From OMII01 sp947467385 (lineage in GTDB: Bacteria > Bdellovibrionota_C > UBA2361 > OMII01): a DNA stretch of 64,000 nt. The stretch covers positions 1 to 64,000 of the forward strand of contig JBIKLA010000009.1 of NCBI GenBank assembly GCA_044360075.1, read 5' to 3'. The notes beneath the pieces are model-generated. The model was not told the DNA's origin and did not search any database. It was given only the letters and a program-made list of their open reading frames with translations. Of this stretch, positions 35,287-43,662 are shown piece by piece (the stretch's first letter is position 1; each line of letters starts with the position of its first letter). The position numbers were made by a program, and so were the translations under genes.

Positions 35287-35802
35287 ATGCAGCGATTCTT
35301 TTCAACTGGCGACATCGCGTCGATTTGCGCTGTCGCTCCGCGCACGGTGTGCAAGTGGTTTGACAGCGGAGAGCTCAAGGGGTTTAGGCTTCCGGGCGGA
35401 AAAGACCGCAGGGTCAGCGAGGCTGACTTTCGGAATTTCTGCGTTCGGCTTGGCGTCTCGCCCCCAGCTCGAGAGAGAGTCTTCGTCATTGGCGCAGACT
35501 CGCTCGGGGTTGAATCATCCCCGCTCCTCGCGGGGCTTGAGTCCATGAAAACCAGCCTGTTTCAGGCTGGGATCGAGTTTATTGAGTGTCTCCCGCGCGT
35601 CATCGTGTTCGATGATTCGTGCGAATACCAGAGCTTCGTCTCGATAGTCGATGCGACATCGAGAATCAAGGCAAGGGCCCGGCCGAAGGTCATGGTTCTA
35701 GCCTTTGAATCTGGTGTCGCCTGGGAAGCTACCTGCGAAGTTCTTTTAAAGCCAGCTTCACCGGCGACTATAGAGCAAGCTCTTGTGCGGCTTCTCAGGT
35801 GA
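35287..35802 (+). CDS. Excisionase-type HTH plus receiver-like domain
   Basis: The 171-residue product begins with a MerR/excisionase-type winged helix (RFFSTGDIASICAVAPRTVCKWFDSGELKGFRLPGGKDRRVSEADF, about 4-50) that should bind DNA. The remainder (about 62-171) is a Rossmann-like domain with VFVIGADS, IECLPRVIVFDDS, KVMVLAFESGVAWEA and KPASPATIEQALVRLL. This is the outline of a response-regulator receiver but without a clear acceptor aspartate triad. It may be a transcription factor with a decayed receiver. GGAGG stands before the ATG. Confidence 0.6.
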   Translation: MQRFFSTGDIASICAVAPRTVCKWFDSGELKGFRLPGGKDRRVSEADFRNFCVRLGVSPPARERVFVIGADSLGVESSPLLAGLESMKTSLFQAGIEFIECLPRVIVFDDSCEYQSFVSIVDATSRIKARARPKVMVLAFESGVAWEATCEVLLKPASPATIEQALVRLLR

Positions 35803-35889
35803 GTGGTGCAGGTGGCGCAGGGTACGATCTCGTTCCCTCGCCACCATGCAGCGATGACTATCCCAGGTTTTTCTCGGTCAACGCTGCCT

Positions 35890-36867
35890 TCACCTAACCT
35901 TCAGCACAATTTTTCCGATGTGCTCACTAAGTCTCATGCGCGCATGGGCATCGTCCGCTTTTTCAAGGGCTATCGTTGTGTCGACCACGACCTTGAGCTC
36001 GCCCGACGCAAAAAGCGACAGAAACCGCTCAGCAAAAGCAGCGATGATACTACCCTTCTCAGCGTCACTGCGGCTTCGCAAGACCGAGCCAACAACTCGC
36101 GCCCGCCGCTTCATAATCTGCGGAATATCAAGCACGCCCGTTGCGCCACCCATCGACGCAATCATCACCAGCCGCCCCTTATTCGCTAGCAGCGAGACGT
36201 TTCTTTGAAGATACTCCCCCCCGACGCAATCAAGAATGAGATCGACTCCGCCAGGGCTCCAATTCCGGGCAGCCTCAACGAAGTCCTCTTGCTTATAGTC
36301 AATCGCCACCTCTGCCCCGAGCTTAGTGCACGCCGCAGCTTTGATCTTATTCCCTACCGTGCACGCGACATGAGCGCCTGCAACCTTCGCCAGCTGAATT
36401 CCAGCGGTGCCAACCCCACTAGAACCGCCATGGATAAGGACCTTCTCGTTGGCCTTAAGCTCTCCCTCCTGAAAGAGGTTAACGAATGCCGTGATGAACG
36501 CCTCTGGTAGCCCTGCGCCCTCCTCGAAGGAGAGGTTTTGCGGGAGGCGCATGACATGCGCTGCGGGAACCGCAACTGTTTCTGCATATCCCCCTCCTGC
36601 GAGCAGCGCGCACACGCGCTCACCAGTTGAGTGCCCTGAAACTGCTGGTCCGACCTTTATGATGGTGCCCGACACCTCCAAGCCTAAAATAGGCGAGGCT
36701 CCTGGGGGAGGCGGGTACTTGCCGGCTCTTTGCATCAGGTCGGCGCGATTGACGCCCGCCGCATGCACAGCTATCAGCACCTGCGAGTCGCCGCACAGGG
36801 GCGCTGCGGCTTCACCTACGAAAAGGTCCCGCATCGGGGAATCCTCTTTTACCTGCACTACCCTCAT
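35890..36867 (-). CDS. Quinone oxidoreductase, zinc-independent MDR family
   Basis: NADPH-dependent reductase of quinone or enone type (QOR/PIG3-like). 325 residues from the ATG at 36867, chosen for its GGAGG and the ATGA overlap with the upstream rluA-type gene. The N-terminal GroES-like domain includes GVNRADLMQRAGKYPPPPGASPILGLEVSG. The cofactor loop is GGSSGVGTAGIQLAK near 150. The zinc-binding cysteines of alcohol dehydrogenases are absent. It is translated with the pseudouridine synthase. Confidence 0.87.
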   Translation of the reverse strand: MRVVQVKEDSPMRDLFVGEAAAPLCGDSQVLIAVHAAGVNRADLMQRAGKYPPPPGASPILGLEVSGTIIKVGPAVSGHSTGERVCALLAGGGYAETVAVPAAHVMRLPQNLSFEEGAGLPEAFITAFVNLFQEGELKANEKVLIHGGSSGVGTAGIQLAKVAGAHVACTVGNKIKAAACTKLGAEVAIDYKQEDFVEAARNWSPGGVDLILDCVGGEYLQRNVSLLANKGRLVMIASMGGATGVLDIPQIMKRRARVVGSVLRSRSDAEKGSIIAAFAERFLSLFASGELKVVVDTTIALEKADDAHARMRLSEHIGKIVLKVR

Positions 36868-37847
36868 CGAGCCTCCTTCCTGCGGTACCTGATCTGCGTG
36901 ACGCCGACGTTCCTCTCCGCATCTTGAAGCCACCCCGGCTTATGGGCTAGGGGCAGTTCAAACACCAGCTCCTCGTTTCGAAACGGGTGATGAAAGCGAA
37001 TTGCGCATGAGGCAAGCCGAAGCTCAGCGTCCTGCGCGCCACCATAGAGCGGATCCCCAACTATTGGGAGTCCCTCGGACTGGCAGTGGACCCGAATCTG
37101 GTGCGTCCTCCCCGTAATCGGCTCTGCCTGCAGAAGGGTTCTCTCCTCGCTGCTTGCCGAATATCGCCCTAATCGCGTCAGGCGCGTAACAGCATCCTCG
37201 CCACTAGAGGCCACAACGCGGCGCAAGATCGGATGGCGCTCATCTCGGCCGAGCGCGCGCTCGACCGTGCTCTGGTCCCAGTCAATCACACCAGAGACCT
37301 CACAAACATAGTATTTCTCGATGAGCCGACGCTCCTGCGCTTTCTGAAACCAGCGGTTGGCCCGGGACGAAAGCGAAAAAAGCAGCAGGCCTGACACAGC
37401 CGTGTCGAGCCTCGATGGCGCATGAACAGGCGCGGCAAAAAACTTTTCAAGATATCGCACGAGGAAAAATCTCTGCTGGTCCCTGGTCGCCGTCGTCGGC
37501 AAGCGGGCGGGCTTGTATGCCACACCGATGTCTGGATCCTGATAAAGGATCCACGAGGGGCAGAATTGGGGATAAAACTGCTCCGCGCTGTCGAAGGGAA
37601 ATTTCGGCTCGTAGTACTCAAGCTTGCATGGAGCTGCCACCACGGTATCAGGCCCTGCCTGGCGACCGGCAACGTACGCCCCGCCAAGGGCGAATCGCTC
37701 ATCCCACGAACCGGGATCAATATGGGGCAGTCGGCGACAAAGCTCCTCTCGGCAGCTCGGGGCTACCGCCTCATTTGCCCGGAGGTGCCAGACCCAGTGC
37801 CGGCTAAAAAAGCTCGCGCCAATGCGCTCTAAGTCGATATCTGTCAT
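36864..37847 (-). CDS. RluA-family pseudouridine synthase
   Basis: The 327-residue product belongs to the RsuA/RluA superfamily that isomerises uridines in rRNA or tRNA. The catalytic segment is PSRLDTAVSGLLLFS with the key Asp near residue 144 (usual form H-R-L-D-x-x-T-S-G). Later motifs are GRTHQIRVHCQSEGLPIVGDPLYGG. The N-terminal 70 residues do not form a typical S4 domain. It is followed, with a 4-base overlap, by the quinone oxidoreductase. An inverted repeat sits just upstream. Confidence 0.83.
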   Translation of the reverse strand: MTDIDLERIGASFFSRHWVWHLRANEAVAPSCREELCRRLPHIDPGSWDERFALGGAYVAGRQAGPDTVVAAPCKLEYYEPKFPFDSAEQFYPQFCPSWILYQDPDIGVAYKPARLPTTATRDQQRFFLVRYLEKFFAAPVHAPSRLDTAVSGLLLFSLSSRANRWFQKAQERRLIEKYYVCEVSGVIDWDQSTVERALGRDERHPILRRVVASSGEDAVTRLTRLGRYSASSEERTLLQAEPITGRTHQIRVHCQSEGLPIVGDPLYGGAQDAELRLASCAIRFHHPFRNEELVFELPLAHKPGWLQDAERNVGVTQIRYRRKEAR

Positions 37848-37853
37848 GAAATG

Positions 37854-37884
37854 AATAACGAGCTATCCGAAGGCTCTCGTTATT
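37854..37884. promoter_or_regulatory. 9-base inverted repeat, likely operator
   Basis: AATAACGAG (37854-37862) and CTCGTTATT (37876-37884) are perfect reverse complements separated by 13 bases. The site is 7 bases from the rluA-type start codon and upstream of the leader for the 38059 gene. It lies in a divergent promoter, so a dimeric regulator or a divergent -10/-35 overlap is likely. TATTCT at 37881 is a possible -10 for the + strand. Confidence 0.5.
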
Positions 37885-37924
37885 CTACACATCGCCGCCC
37901 GATTGCAAAAACACCAATTGTGGG

Positions 37925-38052
37925 AGGCGATCTATGAAAAAGGATCGCTTCGGAAAGCATTAGGACGGCGTGAGCCCCTCGGAGAGTCCCTAAGGTCTTT
38001 GCGAGGGGTTTACGTAAAACCTCCGAGTTCTCAGGCACCAATTGAAAAGGAG
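37925..38052 (+). promoter_or_regulatory. Riboswitch-like leader with exclusive helices
   Basis: Four helices can form: AGGCGATC/GATCGCTT (37925-37932/37943-37950), TTAGGAC/GTCCCTAA (37960-37966/37986-37993, one bulge), CCCCTCG/CGAGGGG (37975-37981/38002-38008) and CTCGGAG/CTCCGAG (37978-37984/38021-38027). The last two share bases, so they exclude each other. CTCC at 38021 can also pair with the GGAG of the Shine-Dalgarno at 38049-38052. This is the layout of a translational switch, but the ligand and class are unknown. Confidence 0.5.
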
Positions 38053-38058
38053 TTCACA

Positions 38059-38361
38059 ATGGTGCGCGTTAGCAATGGTGGTTGTGTTCTGGTCCGCAAG
38101 GGCATTCTTCCCGAAGATAACGTTGAATTCTTCGTGGACGATGTATTCGCGGCGCTCGACTTGTTGCCTCAATACGACTACGCGGGACTTCGGTTCCGAA
38201 AGCGGGGTCCCTTCATGCTCATCGAGTTCAATGGGCATGATGTCGAGGTGGCAGGGCGGAAAGTCTCTTCAGCCCTTATGCTAGTTGTGGAGCGCTCTCG
38301 GGATGCTCTGCGCTGGTATAGGACTGACGGACAAGCTGTTGCCGTTACGACCGCAGCTTAA
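38059..38361 (+). CDS. 100-residue protein of unknown function
   Basis: The upstream frame is open to 37903, but AAAAGGAG directly precedes the ATG at 38059, and the region before it is a structured leader, so the short form is chosen. The product is a small soluble alpha/beta protein (RVSNGGCVLVRKGILPEDNVEFFVDDVFAALDLL) with an RGPFMLIEFNGHDVEVAGRKVSSALMLVVE centre. It is not recognised. A strong terminator follows. The gene stands alone between the rluA-type gene (divergent) and the flagellar cluster (convergent). Confidence 0.7.
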   Translation: MVRVSNGGCVLVRKGILPEDNVEFFVDDVFAALDLLPQYDYAGLRFRKRGPFMLIEFNGHDVEVAGRKVSSALMLVVERSRDALRWYRTDGQAVAVTTAA

Positions 38362-38376
38362 TCCGGAGCTTGGGGC

Positions 38377-38396
38377 GCATCTCTGATGCTTTTTTT
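38377..38396 (+). terminator. Rho-independent terminator after the 38059 gene
   Basis: A short GCATC-TCT-GATGC stem is followed by seven T residues (38390-38396). It lies 15 bases after the stop codon and before the convergent flagellar genes, isolating the small gene. Confidence 0.7.
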
Positions 38397-38438
38397 AAAT
38401 CTCTTATTGAAGGTTTTCTTCAGAGATCGCCCCCACTC

Positions 38439-39236
38439 CTAATACTCCCTCGCCGAAAGGGGCCGTTTCGTCAAAAGATTCGTGAGCTCAAGCGCCCGTT
38501 GCGCATTCATCAGGGCGAGAATCTGCCCCATGCGCTTCTCTGGCAGGCGCTGCACAAGCGAGAGCGCCACCTGGATGTCGAGCTGCTCAAGAAGATGGGC
38601 GGCCTCGGGCGGATTCATTGAGCCGTAGACGTTTGCAAGCTGATCGAGCTGCGCATTGCGCTGGCTGTCCCCCTTATCACGCTCAACCTTAAGGCGTTCG
38701 GAGAGCTCTTTTAGCTCAGTCAGGCGCACAGCAACATCCCTGTCACGACCGCTAGCTTCCATTTCGCGTTGCTCCAGACGTGCTGCGCGGTCCTCCAGCT
38801 CAGCGCGGCGGGCATCGAGGGCCGTAAGCACTTTTACCTCCTCCTTGCTCCACTGGGGGCCTTTTGGCGGCACAATGATCGTCGCCTCTGCGGGCTCGAC
38901 TGAGCCAAACCCGCTGGCCTCAAGCGCAGACAGGGTTATCTTTGCGCAGCAGAACACGCCGAGCACAAGGAATGCGATTGCCTCACCCGTCAACCGCGTG
39001 CGGCGCGTGCCAATGGCTGACCGGCCGGCCGGCTTCGCTGCGTGCGTAGGGTGCGAGGCTTCCCCGTTTGCTGAGCGCTTTGGGGTGCCTGATGAAGCTT
39101 GTTTTGAGGCGGCCGATGCCTGCGGCTTGGGGCCCGCTGCCTTGCCCTGGGCCATCATTGAGTTCACCGCCTTCTGAAGGTCGTCGTAAAGCTCCTGAGC
39201 TTCCTGCTTGGTGAGTCGCTTTTCAGCCATGATCAA
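38439..39236 (-). CDS. MotE-like flagellar/MgtE-N-domain protein
   Basis: 265-residue membrane protein at the end of the flagellar operon. A cytoplasmic Ala/Ser/Pro-rich stretch precedes a single membrane segment near 80-103 (AIAFLVLGVFCCAKITLSA). A long coiled coil follows (about 125-190, LEDRAARLEQREMEASGRDRDVAVRLTELKELSERLKVERDKG). The C-terminal helix bundle, NPPEAAHLLEQLDIQVALSLVQRLPEKRMGQIL, is MgtE-N/MotE-like and related to FliG and MotE chaperone folds. It may help assemble the motor or stators. It overlaps the fliJ stop (ATGA). Confidence 0.65.
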   Translation of the reverse strand: MIMAEKRLTKQEAQELYDDLQKAVNSMMAQGKAAGPKPQASAASKQASSGTPKRSANGEASHPTHAAKPAGRSAIGTRRTRLTGEAIAFLVLGVFCCAKITLSALEASGFGSVEPAEATIIVPPKGPQWSKEEVKVLTALDARRAELEDRAARLEQREMEASGRDRDVAVRLTELKELSERLKVERDKGDSQRNAQLDQLANVYGSMNPPEAAHLLEQLDIQVALSLVQRLPEKRMGQILALMNAQRALELTNLLTKRPLSAREY

Positions 39237-39676
39237 AACCCTTCTTCCTTTCTCTGCGGGGCGCGCTGAATCGCAAACTCGTCGAGCTGCGCCCCCTCTT
39301 CTTTGAGCACCTGTTCGGTATGCTCTGCCTTTCTCTTTTGCCGCAAAAGCTCAAGCGCCTTGGCCTCCTTGCTGGCCTCGACATAGCGCTCCTTAGCCTC
39401 TTCCGCTTCCTTGGAAGCAATCACCACCCGCTGGCGCTGCTCCTCAATTCGGCGTTTGAGCCGGGCACGGTAGTCCCCGAACATCACCAAATCACTTGCA
39501 TAATACGTGCCACCTTCCTCAATCATGGCCCGCAAAGACTCCTGCTCTAACTCCGCTAAAACATGCAGCTCGTGGTCCCGCTGCTGGTTCTTGCGGACAA
39601 GTTCTTGACGCAGCTCGTCACGAATCTGTTCCCTAATATCGAGCAGCTTCTGCAGCCTGAACGAGAAGCGCTTCAT
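39233..39676 (-). CDS. fliJ: Flagellar export protein FliJ
   Basis: Coiled-coil chaperone that links the export ATPase FliI to the gate protein FlhA. The 147-residue product begins KRFSFRLQKLLDIREQIRDELRQEL, the family hallmark, and is almost entirely a charged coiled coil. It lies 3 bases after fliI and overlaps the MotE-like gene. Similarity between FliJ proteins is low, so position and architecture carry most weight. Confidence 0.85.
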   Translation of the reverse strand: MKRFSFRLQKLLDIREQIRDELRQELVRKNQQRDHELHVLAELEQESLRAMIEEGGTYYASDLVMFGDYRARLKRRIEEQRQRVVIASKEAEEAKERYVEASKEAKALELLRQKRKAEHTEQVLKEEGAQLDEFAIQRAPQRKEEGF

Positions 39677-39679
39677 GGT

Positions 39680-40990
39680 CTATCCCTGGAGTATCTGCCC
39701 CATAGCGAGCCAACTGCGCTCGAGCGACTCCCTCTCCTCGGTGCCCTGGCGCAGGAACTCTTGGACTCTCTCAATCTTTTGAACGGCGCGGTCGACTCGG
39801 GGATTCTGCCCCGCCTTGTAGGCCCCAATCGTGATGAGGTCCTCGGCATCCTGGTATGAGGCGATGATCTCGCGGATCTCGTTGGCCATCTTTACGACCT
39901 CCGAGTTGACTATGTCGGGCATGACGCGGGAGAGGCTTTGCAGCGGGTCGATCGCCGGGTAGTGCCCACGTCCGGCCAGGCGGCGGCTCAGGACGATGTG
40001 GCCATCGAGTATGCCGCGGACAGCGTCTGCGACCGGCTCGTTCATATCATCGCCCTCAACAAGAACCGTGTAGAGTCCCGTAATACTGCCCGTTCCGGTG
40101 CACGTGCCGGCGCGCTCCAGGAGCTTCGGGAGCATCGCAAATACCGAGGGTGTATATCCGCGCGTGCTTGGGGGCTCGCCGGCGGCCAGTCCGACCTCGC
40201 GCTGAGCCATAGCGAGGCGCGTTACAGAATCCACCATGAGGGTCACGCTTTTCCCCTGATCCCGAAAGAATTCAGCGATTGATGTGGCGAGGAAGGCCGC
40301 CCGAATTCGGAGCAACGCGGACTGATCGCCCGTGGCAACGACGATGACCGAGCGCGCAAGGCCCTCCGGACCAAGGTCCCGCTCGAGGAACTCCCGAACC
40401 TCACGGCCTCGCTCTCCGACGAGGGCTATCACGTTGACGTCGCTCGTCGACTGGCGCGCGATCATCCCGAGCAAGGTAGACTTGCCCACACCCGATCCGG
40501 CCATGATTCCGACTCGCTGCCCCATCCCAACTGTAAGCAGTCCGTTGATCGCCTTCACCCCGAGGTCGAGGCACTCGGTGATGCGGGCCCGCGAGACGGG
40601 ATTGGGCGGGTCTCGGAACAGCGGAACGATGTGGTTCATGATGGGCAGTGGCTGCCCGTCGAGCGGATTACCGAGTGCATCGATAACTCTTCCCTGAAGC
40701 TCATTTGAGACTCGCACGTGACAGTTACCCTTCGTTGCCACGATCGCGAAGCCGGGGGCTATCCCCTGCATCTCGCCAAAGGGCATAAAGAGGACCTTCT
40801 CGTTGCGAAATCCGATCACCTGGGCGGGGATCTGTTGGGGACCATTGAGGATGGTCACGTGCGAACCGAGCGGCACCTGCGGGCCCGAACCCTCAATGAG
40901 CAGTCCCCGCACATCTGTCACCTGTCCACGGAGCTCGAACGGACTGGTGCATGCAAGCACCTCGCTCGCCCGATCAAAGATGCTATCCAT
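39680..40990 (-). CDS. fliI: Flagellum-specific ATP synthase FliI
   Basis: ATPase of the flagellar type III export apparatus. The 436-residue product has Walker A GSGVGKST (about 163-170) and Walker B VTLMVDSVTRLAMAQRE. The F1-like LPKLLERAG stretch and the late FliI-typical DEAEDLITIGAYKAG-like segment (YQDAEDLITIGAYKAGQNPRVDRA) are present. It overlaps fliH by 8 bases and precedes fliJ. Confidence 0.95.
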   Translation of the reverse strand: MDSIFDRASEVLACTSPFELRGQVTDVRGLLIEGSGPQVPLGSHVTILNGPQQIPAQVIGFRNEKVLFMPFGEMQGIAPGFAIVATKGNCHVRVSNELQGRVIDALGNPLDGQPLPIMNHIVPLFRDPPNPVSRARITECLDLGVKAINGLLTVGMGQRVGIMAGSGVGKSTLLGMIARQSTSDVNVIALVGERGREVREFLERDLGPEGLARSVIVVATGDQSALLRIRAAFLATSIAEFFRDQGKSVTLMVDSVTRLAMAQREVGLAAGEPPSTRGYTPSVFAMLPKLLERAGTCTGTGSITGLYTVLVEGDDMNEPVADAVRGILDGHIVLSRRLAGRGHYPAIDPLQSLSRVMPDIVNSEVVKMANEIREIIASYQDAEDLITIGAYKAGQNPRVDRAVQKIERVQEFLRQGTEERESLERSWLAMGQILQG

Positions 40991-41888
40991 TGCGGACTCC
41001 CCCGGCGCCGATAAGCTGGCCTCTAATTCGCTCCCAGGCCTTATCGAGGTCGAAATCTATCTCGCCGGCGGAGGTAACCACGACGCATCCCATCCGGACG
41101 CTTTCGTCGGCCTGGAACGTCCACGCCGCGTCATCAGAGCCCGGCACACCCTGGGGGGTCACCCTCTTAAGGAACTCGTAGTCCTGAGGGCTCACCCTAA
41201 TTCGCCTAATCTCAGCGCTTCCCGCGAGGGAGAGAGCCTCCTTGATTACGGGGAGGATGTATTCCTTGTTTGCAGCAGCGATTGTCCCGAGGAGTTTGCG
41301 CGCAACAACAAGAGCAAGCTCAGCCCCCTTCTCTTCAGTCGCCCGCGCATGCTCGGCAACCTGCACCTTGAGATCGTCGAGCGTCGTCGCAACACTCTCG
41401 CTGAGCGCCTGAATCGCAGCTTCTGCCTCAGCTGTTGCGGATGTGCGCCCCTCCTCGACCCCTCGCACGTAGGCCTCTTCGATGCGCCGCTCGTACTCTG
41501 CAGCCTGCAGGCGCAGGGCCTCCTCAGCAGCCTTCCCTTCCTCCTGGGACCGAGCACTCTCCTCGCTCAAGCCTTTGCTCAAGGATTCCTCGCGGCGCGA
41601 CTCTTCGTGGCTCATCCCCAGAGGCTCTAACTCGAAATTCAGCGCGCTTGACTCAGGGCTAGAGCCCTCAGCACGCTTCTCCTCTGCCTGCTTTAGCTTT
41701 GTAAAATCAGCGAAAAAGGGATCGGCAAACTGCTCCCCCCCCCCGCAGGTCTCAACCAAAAGGGGCGCAAATCCAGAGCGCGACTCCTTCTTTTGAATCG
41801 CTACCCAGCTAGCATCAAAGAAGGGCGTGGGGGAATACTTTAGGATAACGGGGTCGTGCTCAGCGGTATTTTCCTGAAAATCACTCAT
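40983..41888 (-). CDS. fliH: Flagellar assembly protein FliH
   Basis: Regulatory subunit that binds FliI. At 301 residues it is longer than the 220-240 typical for FliH because of an N-terminal extension (about 1-110, acidic, Ala/Glu-rich). The recognisable C-terminal half has ALVVARKLLGTIAAANKEYILPVIKEALSLAGSAEIRRIRVSPQDYEFLKRV and an ending typical of FliH/YscL (VVTSAGEIDFDLDKAWERI). It directly follows fliF, the position that fliG usually takes. Confidence 0.85.
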   Translation of the reverse strand: MSDFQENTAEHDPVILKYSPTPFFDASWVAIQKKESRSGFAPLLVETCGGGEQFADPFFADFTKLKQAEEKRAEGSSPESSALNFELEPLGMSHEESRREESLSKGLSEESARSQEEGKAAEEALRLQAAEYERRIEEAYVRGVEEGRTSATAEAEAAIQALSESVATTLDDLKVQVAEHARATEEKGAELALVVARKLLGTIAAANKEYILPVIKEALSLAGSAEIRRIRVSPQDYEFLKRVTPQGVPGSDDAAWTFQADESVRMGCVVVTSAGEIDFDLDKAWERIRGQLIGAGGVRNG

Positions 41889-41900
41889 CAGCGCCCTCTA

Positions 41901-43643
41901 TTATAGCCTGCCGTCATTGATCCAGTACCTGATGAGAAGCGCGGCTTGTTGAGGGTTCTCCTTAACGAGACGCGAGTTCTCGGCCATAATCTCGCCCAGC
42001 TGCTCAAGATCCACGCTTGAGTCGAGGTCGAGCGACGACCCTCCCGGCCTACCTGCTGCGCCTCCCTCAGTGATAGATGCGCCGGAGGCACCAGCATTCC
42101 CCTCACCACCGAACATCGCCGCATGTGCGGATTCAGGACGAATCCGAGCGTCGAGGTCTTTAAGATCGGAGGGGAGCAGTCGCCCAAGATCAACCTCAGG
42201 CTCCGGTGATGACGTAAGGAACTTGACCATAGGGCGAAGGACGAAGAAAACGAAGAGCAACAGCGCCAGCACGGGAACAGCCAAGGCCCCAAGGCGGTAG
42301 TACATGTTCATCTCGTCTGCCTTCTGGAGCTCGGCCGCAAGGCTCGTGTCAGGCTCATAGAACGGGACGTTCTCAACGGTGACTGCGTCTCCTCGGCTGG
42401 AGTCGTACCCGATAGCCGATTTCACGATGCCCTCAACTTGCGACATCATCTCTGGCGAAAGCGGAATGTACTCCTTAAGCATCTTGCCGGTCGGCTTTCC
42501 GTCCGGTCCGGCCTGTGCTAGCTCCGTGTACTTGCCATCAATGAGAACTCCCGCTGATAGCCGAATTACCTTGCCCCTTGCTTGCGCACTACGCGTTATG
42601 GCGCGTGACACCTCGAAGTTCTTAACTTTTTCCTTGCGGTTGTTCTGCTGGCTTCCAGGCTGTGCCCCTACAACGAGCGGGCCGTTAGAGAGGTTGGTGA
42701 CGGTTCCGGGCACTCCCCCACGAGGCGCGGCAGCCTGGCCTTCCTCCACCTCACGCTCCGAGCGGACAACTTGGCCGCCCGGATCGTAGCTCTCCTCCTC
42801 CCTCTCGCTCGACGAGAAGTCGATGTCGGCGTTCACCCGCGCAACGACACGTCCTGGCCCAAGCACCTTCGCGAGCAGCACCTCGATGCGCTGCGCATAG
42901 CCCTTCTCAACCTCGCGAATGTAGAGAAGCCGGCCAGCGTCTGCCCCAAGGTGCGCTGAATCACCCTCACCCTCTTTGGGAGTGAGCAGGTTGCCGTACA
43001 CGTCAATAATCGTCACGTTCTGTGGCTTAAGGCCCTCAACGCCATTAGCAACGAAATTGGTGATGCCAGAGATCTGCTTCTTGTCGAGCTCTGCTCCGGG
43101 ACGGAGCTTCAGGAGCACCGAAGCCGATGGATCCTGGGCACTTTTGGCGAATATCGTCTTTTCGGGCTGCGAGATGTGGACCCGGGCTGACACCACCGAA
43201 TCGAGCGACATAATAGTGCGCTCGAGCTCTCCCTGCAGGGCCCGCTGCTTCTTGACCATTTCACCGAGGGTCGTCGTTGCAAAGTTGGTCCCGTCAAAGA
43301 GCTCGAATCCGACCGTGCCGGTCTTGGGAATCCCATCCGACGCCAGGGAAAGGCGGAGCTCATGGACCGCCTCGGGCGGCGAGACCGAGATAGTGCCGCC
43401 ATCAACCCGGTACGAGGCCTTGAGATCTTTTAGGCGATCAACAACGGCTGCCGCATCACCCGAGCTCAGGTCGCTGTACAGCACTGTGTAGTCTGCCCGC
43501 GTCGCAAGCTTGGATACCCACACGATTGCCCCGACTGAGAATATGATGAGGAACGGAAAGAGGATCTTCTGAGCAAGGGGCAGGCGCATGAAGCCCGCGC
43601 TCAAGCTCGATAGGACCGCCTTAGGATCAACGGATGGAGCCAC
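41901..43643 (-). CDS. fliF: Flagellar MS-ring protein FliF
   Basis: Forms the membrane-supramembrane ring on which the motor is built. The 580-residue product has two membrane segments (about 25-43 and 458-478). The periplasmic YscJ/FliF domain has the phrases RADYTVLYSDLSSGDAAAVVDRLKDLKASYRVDGGTISVSPPEA. The cytoplasmic tail ends AENSRLVKENPQQAALLIRYWINDGRL, the FliG-binding motif. FliG itself is not encoded beside it. It follows fliE. Confidence 0.95.
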   Translation of the reverse strand: MAPSVDPKAVLSSLSAGFMRLPLAQKILFPFLIIFSVGAIVWVSKLATRADYTVLYSDLSSGDAAAVVDRLKDLKASYRVDGGTISVSPPEAVHELRLSLASDGIPKTGTVGFELFDGTNFATTTLGEMVKKQRALQGELERTIMSLDSVVSARVHISQPEKTIFAKSAQDPSASVLLKLRPGAELDKKQISGITNFVANGVEGLKPQNVTIIDVYGNLLTPKEGEGDSAHLGADAGRLLYIREVEKGYAQRIEVLLAKVLGPGRVVARVNADIDFSSSEREEESYDPGGQVVRSEREVEEGQAAAPRGGVPGTVTNLSNGPLVVGAQPGSQQNNRKEKVKNFEVSRAITRSAQARGKVIRLSAGVLIDGKYTELAQAGPDGKPTGKMLKEYIPLSPEMMSQVEGIVKSAIGYDSSRGDAVTVENVPFYEPDTSLAAELQKADEMNMYYRLGALAVPVLALLLFVFFVLRPMVKFLTSSPEPEVDLGRLLPSDLKDLDARIRPESAHAAMFGGEGNAGASGASITEGGAAGRPGGSSLDLDSSVDLEQLGEIMAENSRLVKENPQQAALLIRYWINDGRL

Positions 43644-43662
43644 AAAACCTCTCTAAGCAAAC

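Noticed and set aside
41888..42292. 134-residue frame in the position of fliG
   Set aside because: It is a shadow frame inside fliF, with arginine/serine-rich low-complexity sequence and no FliG motif.
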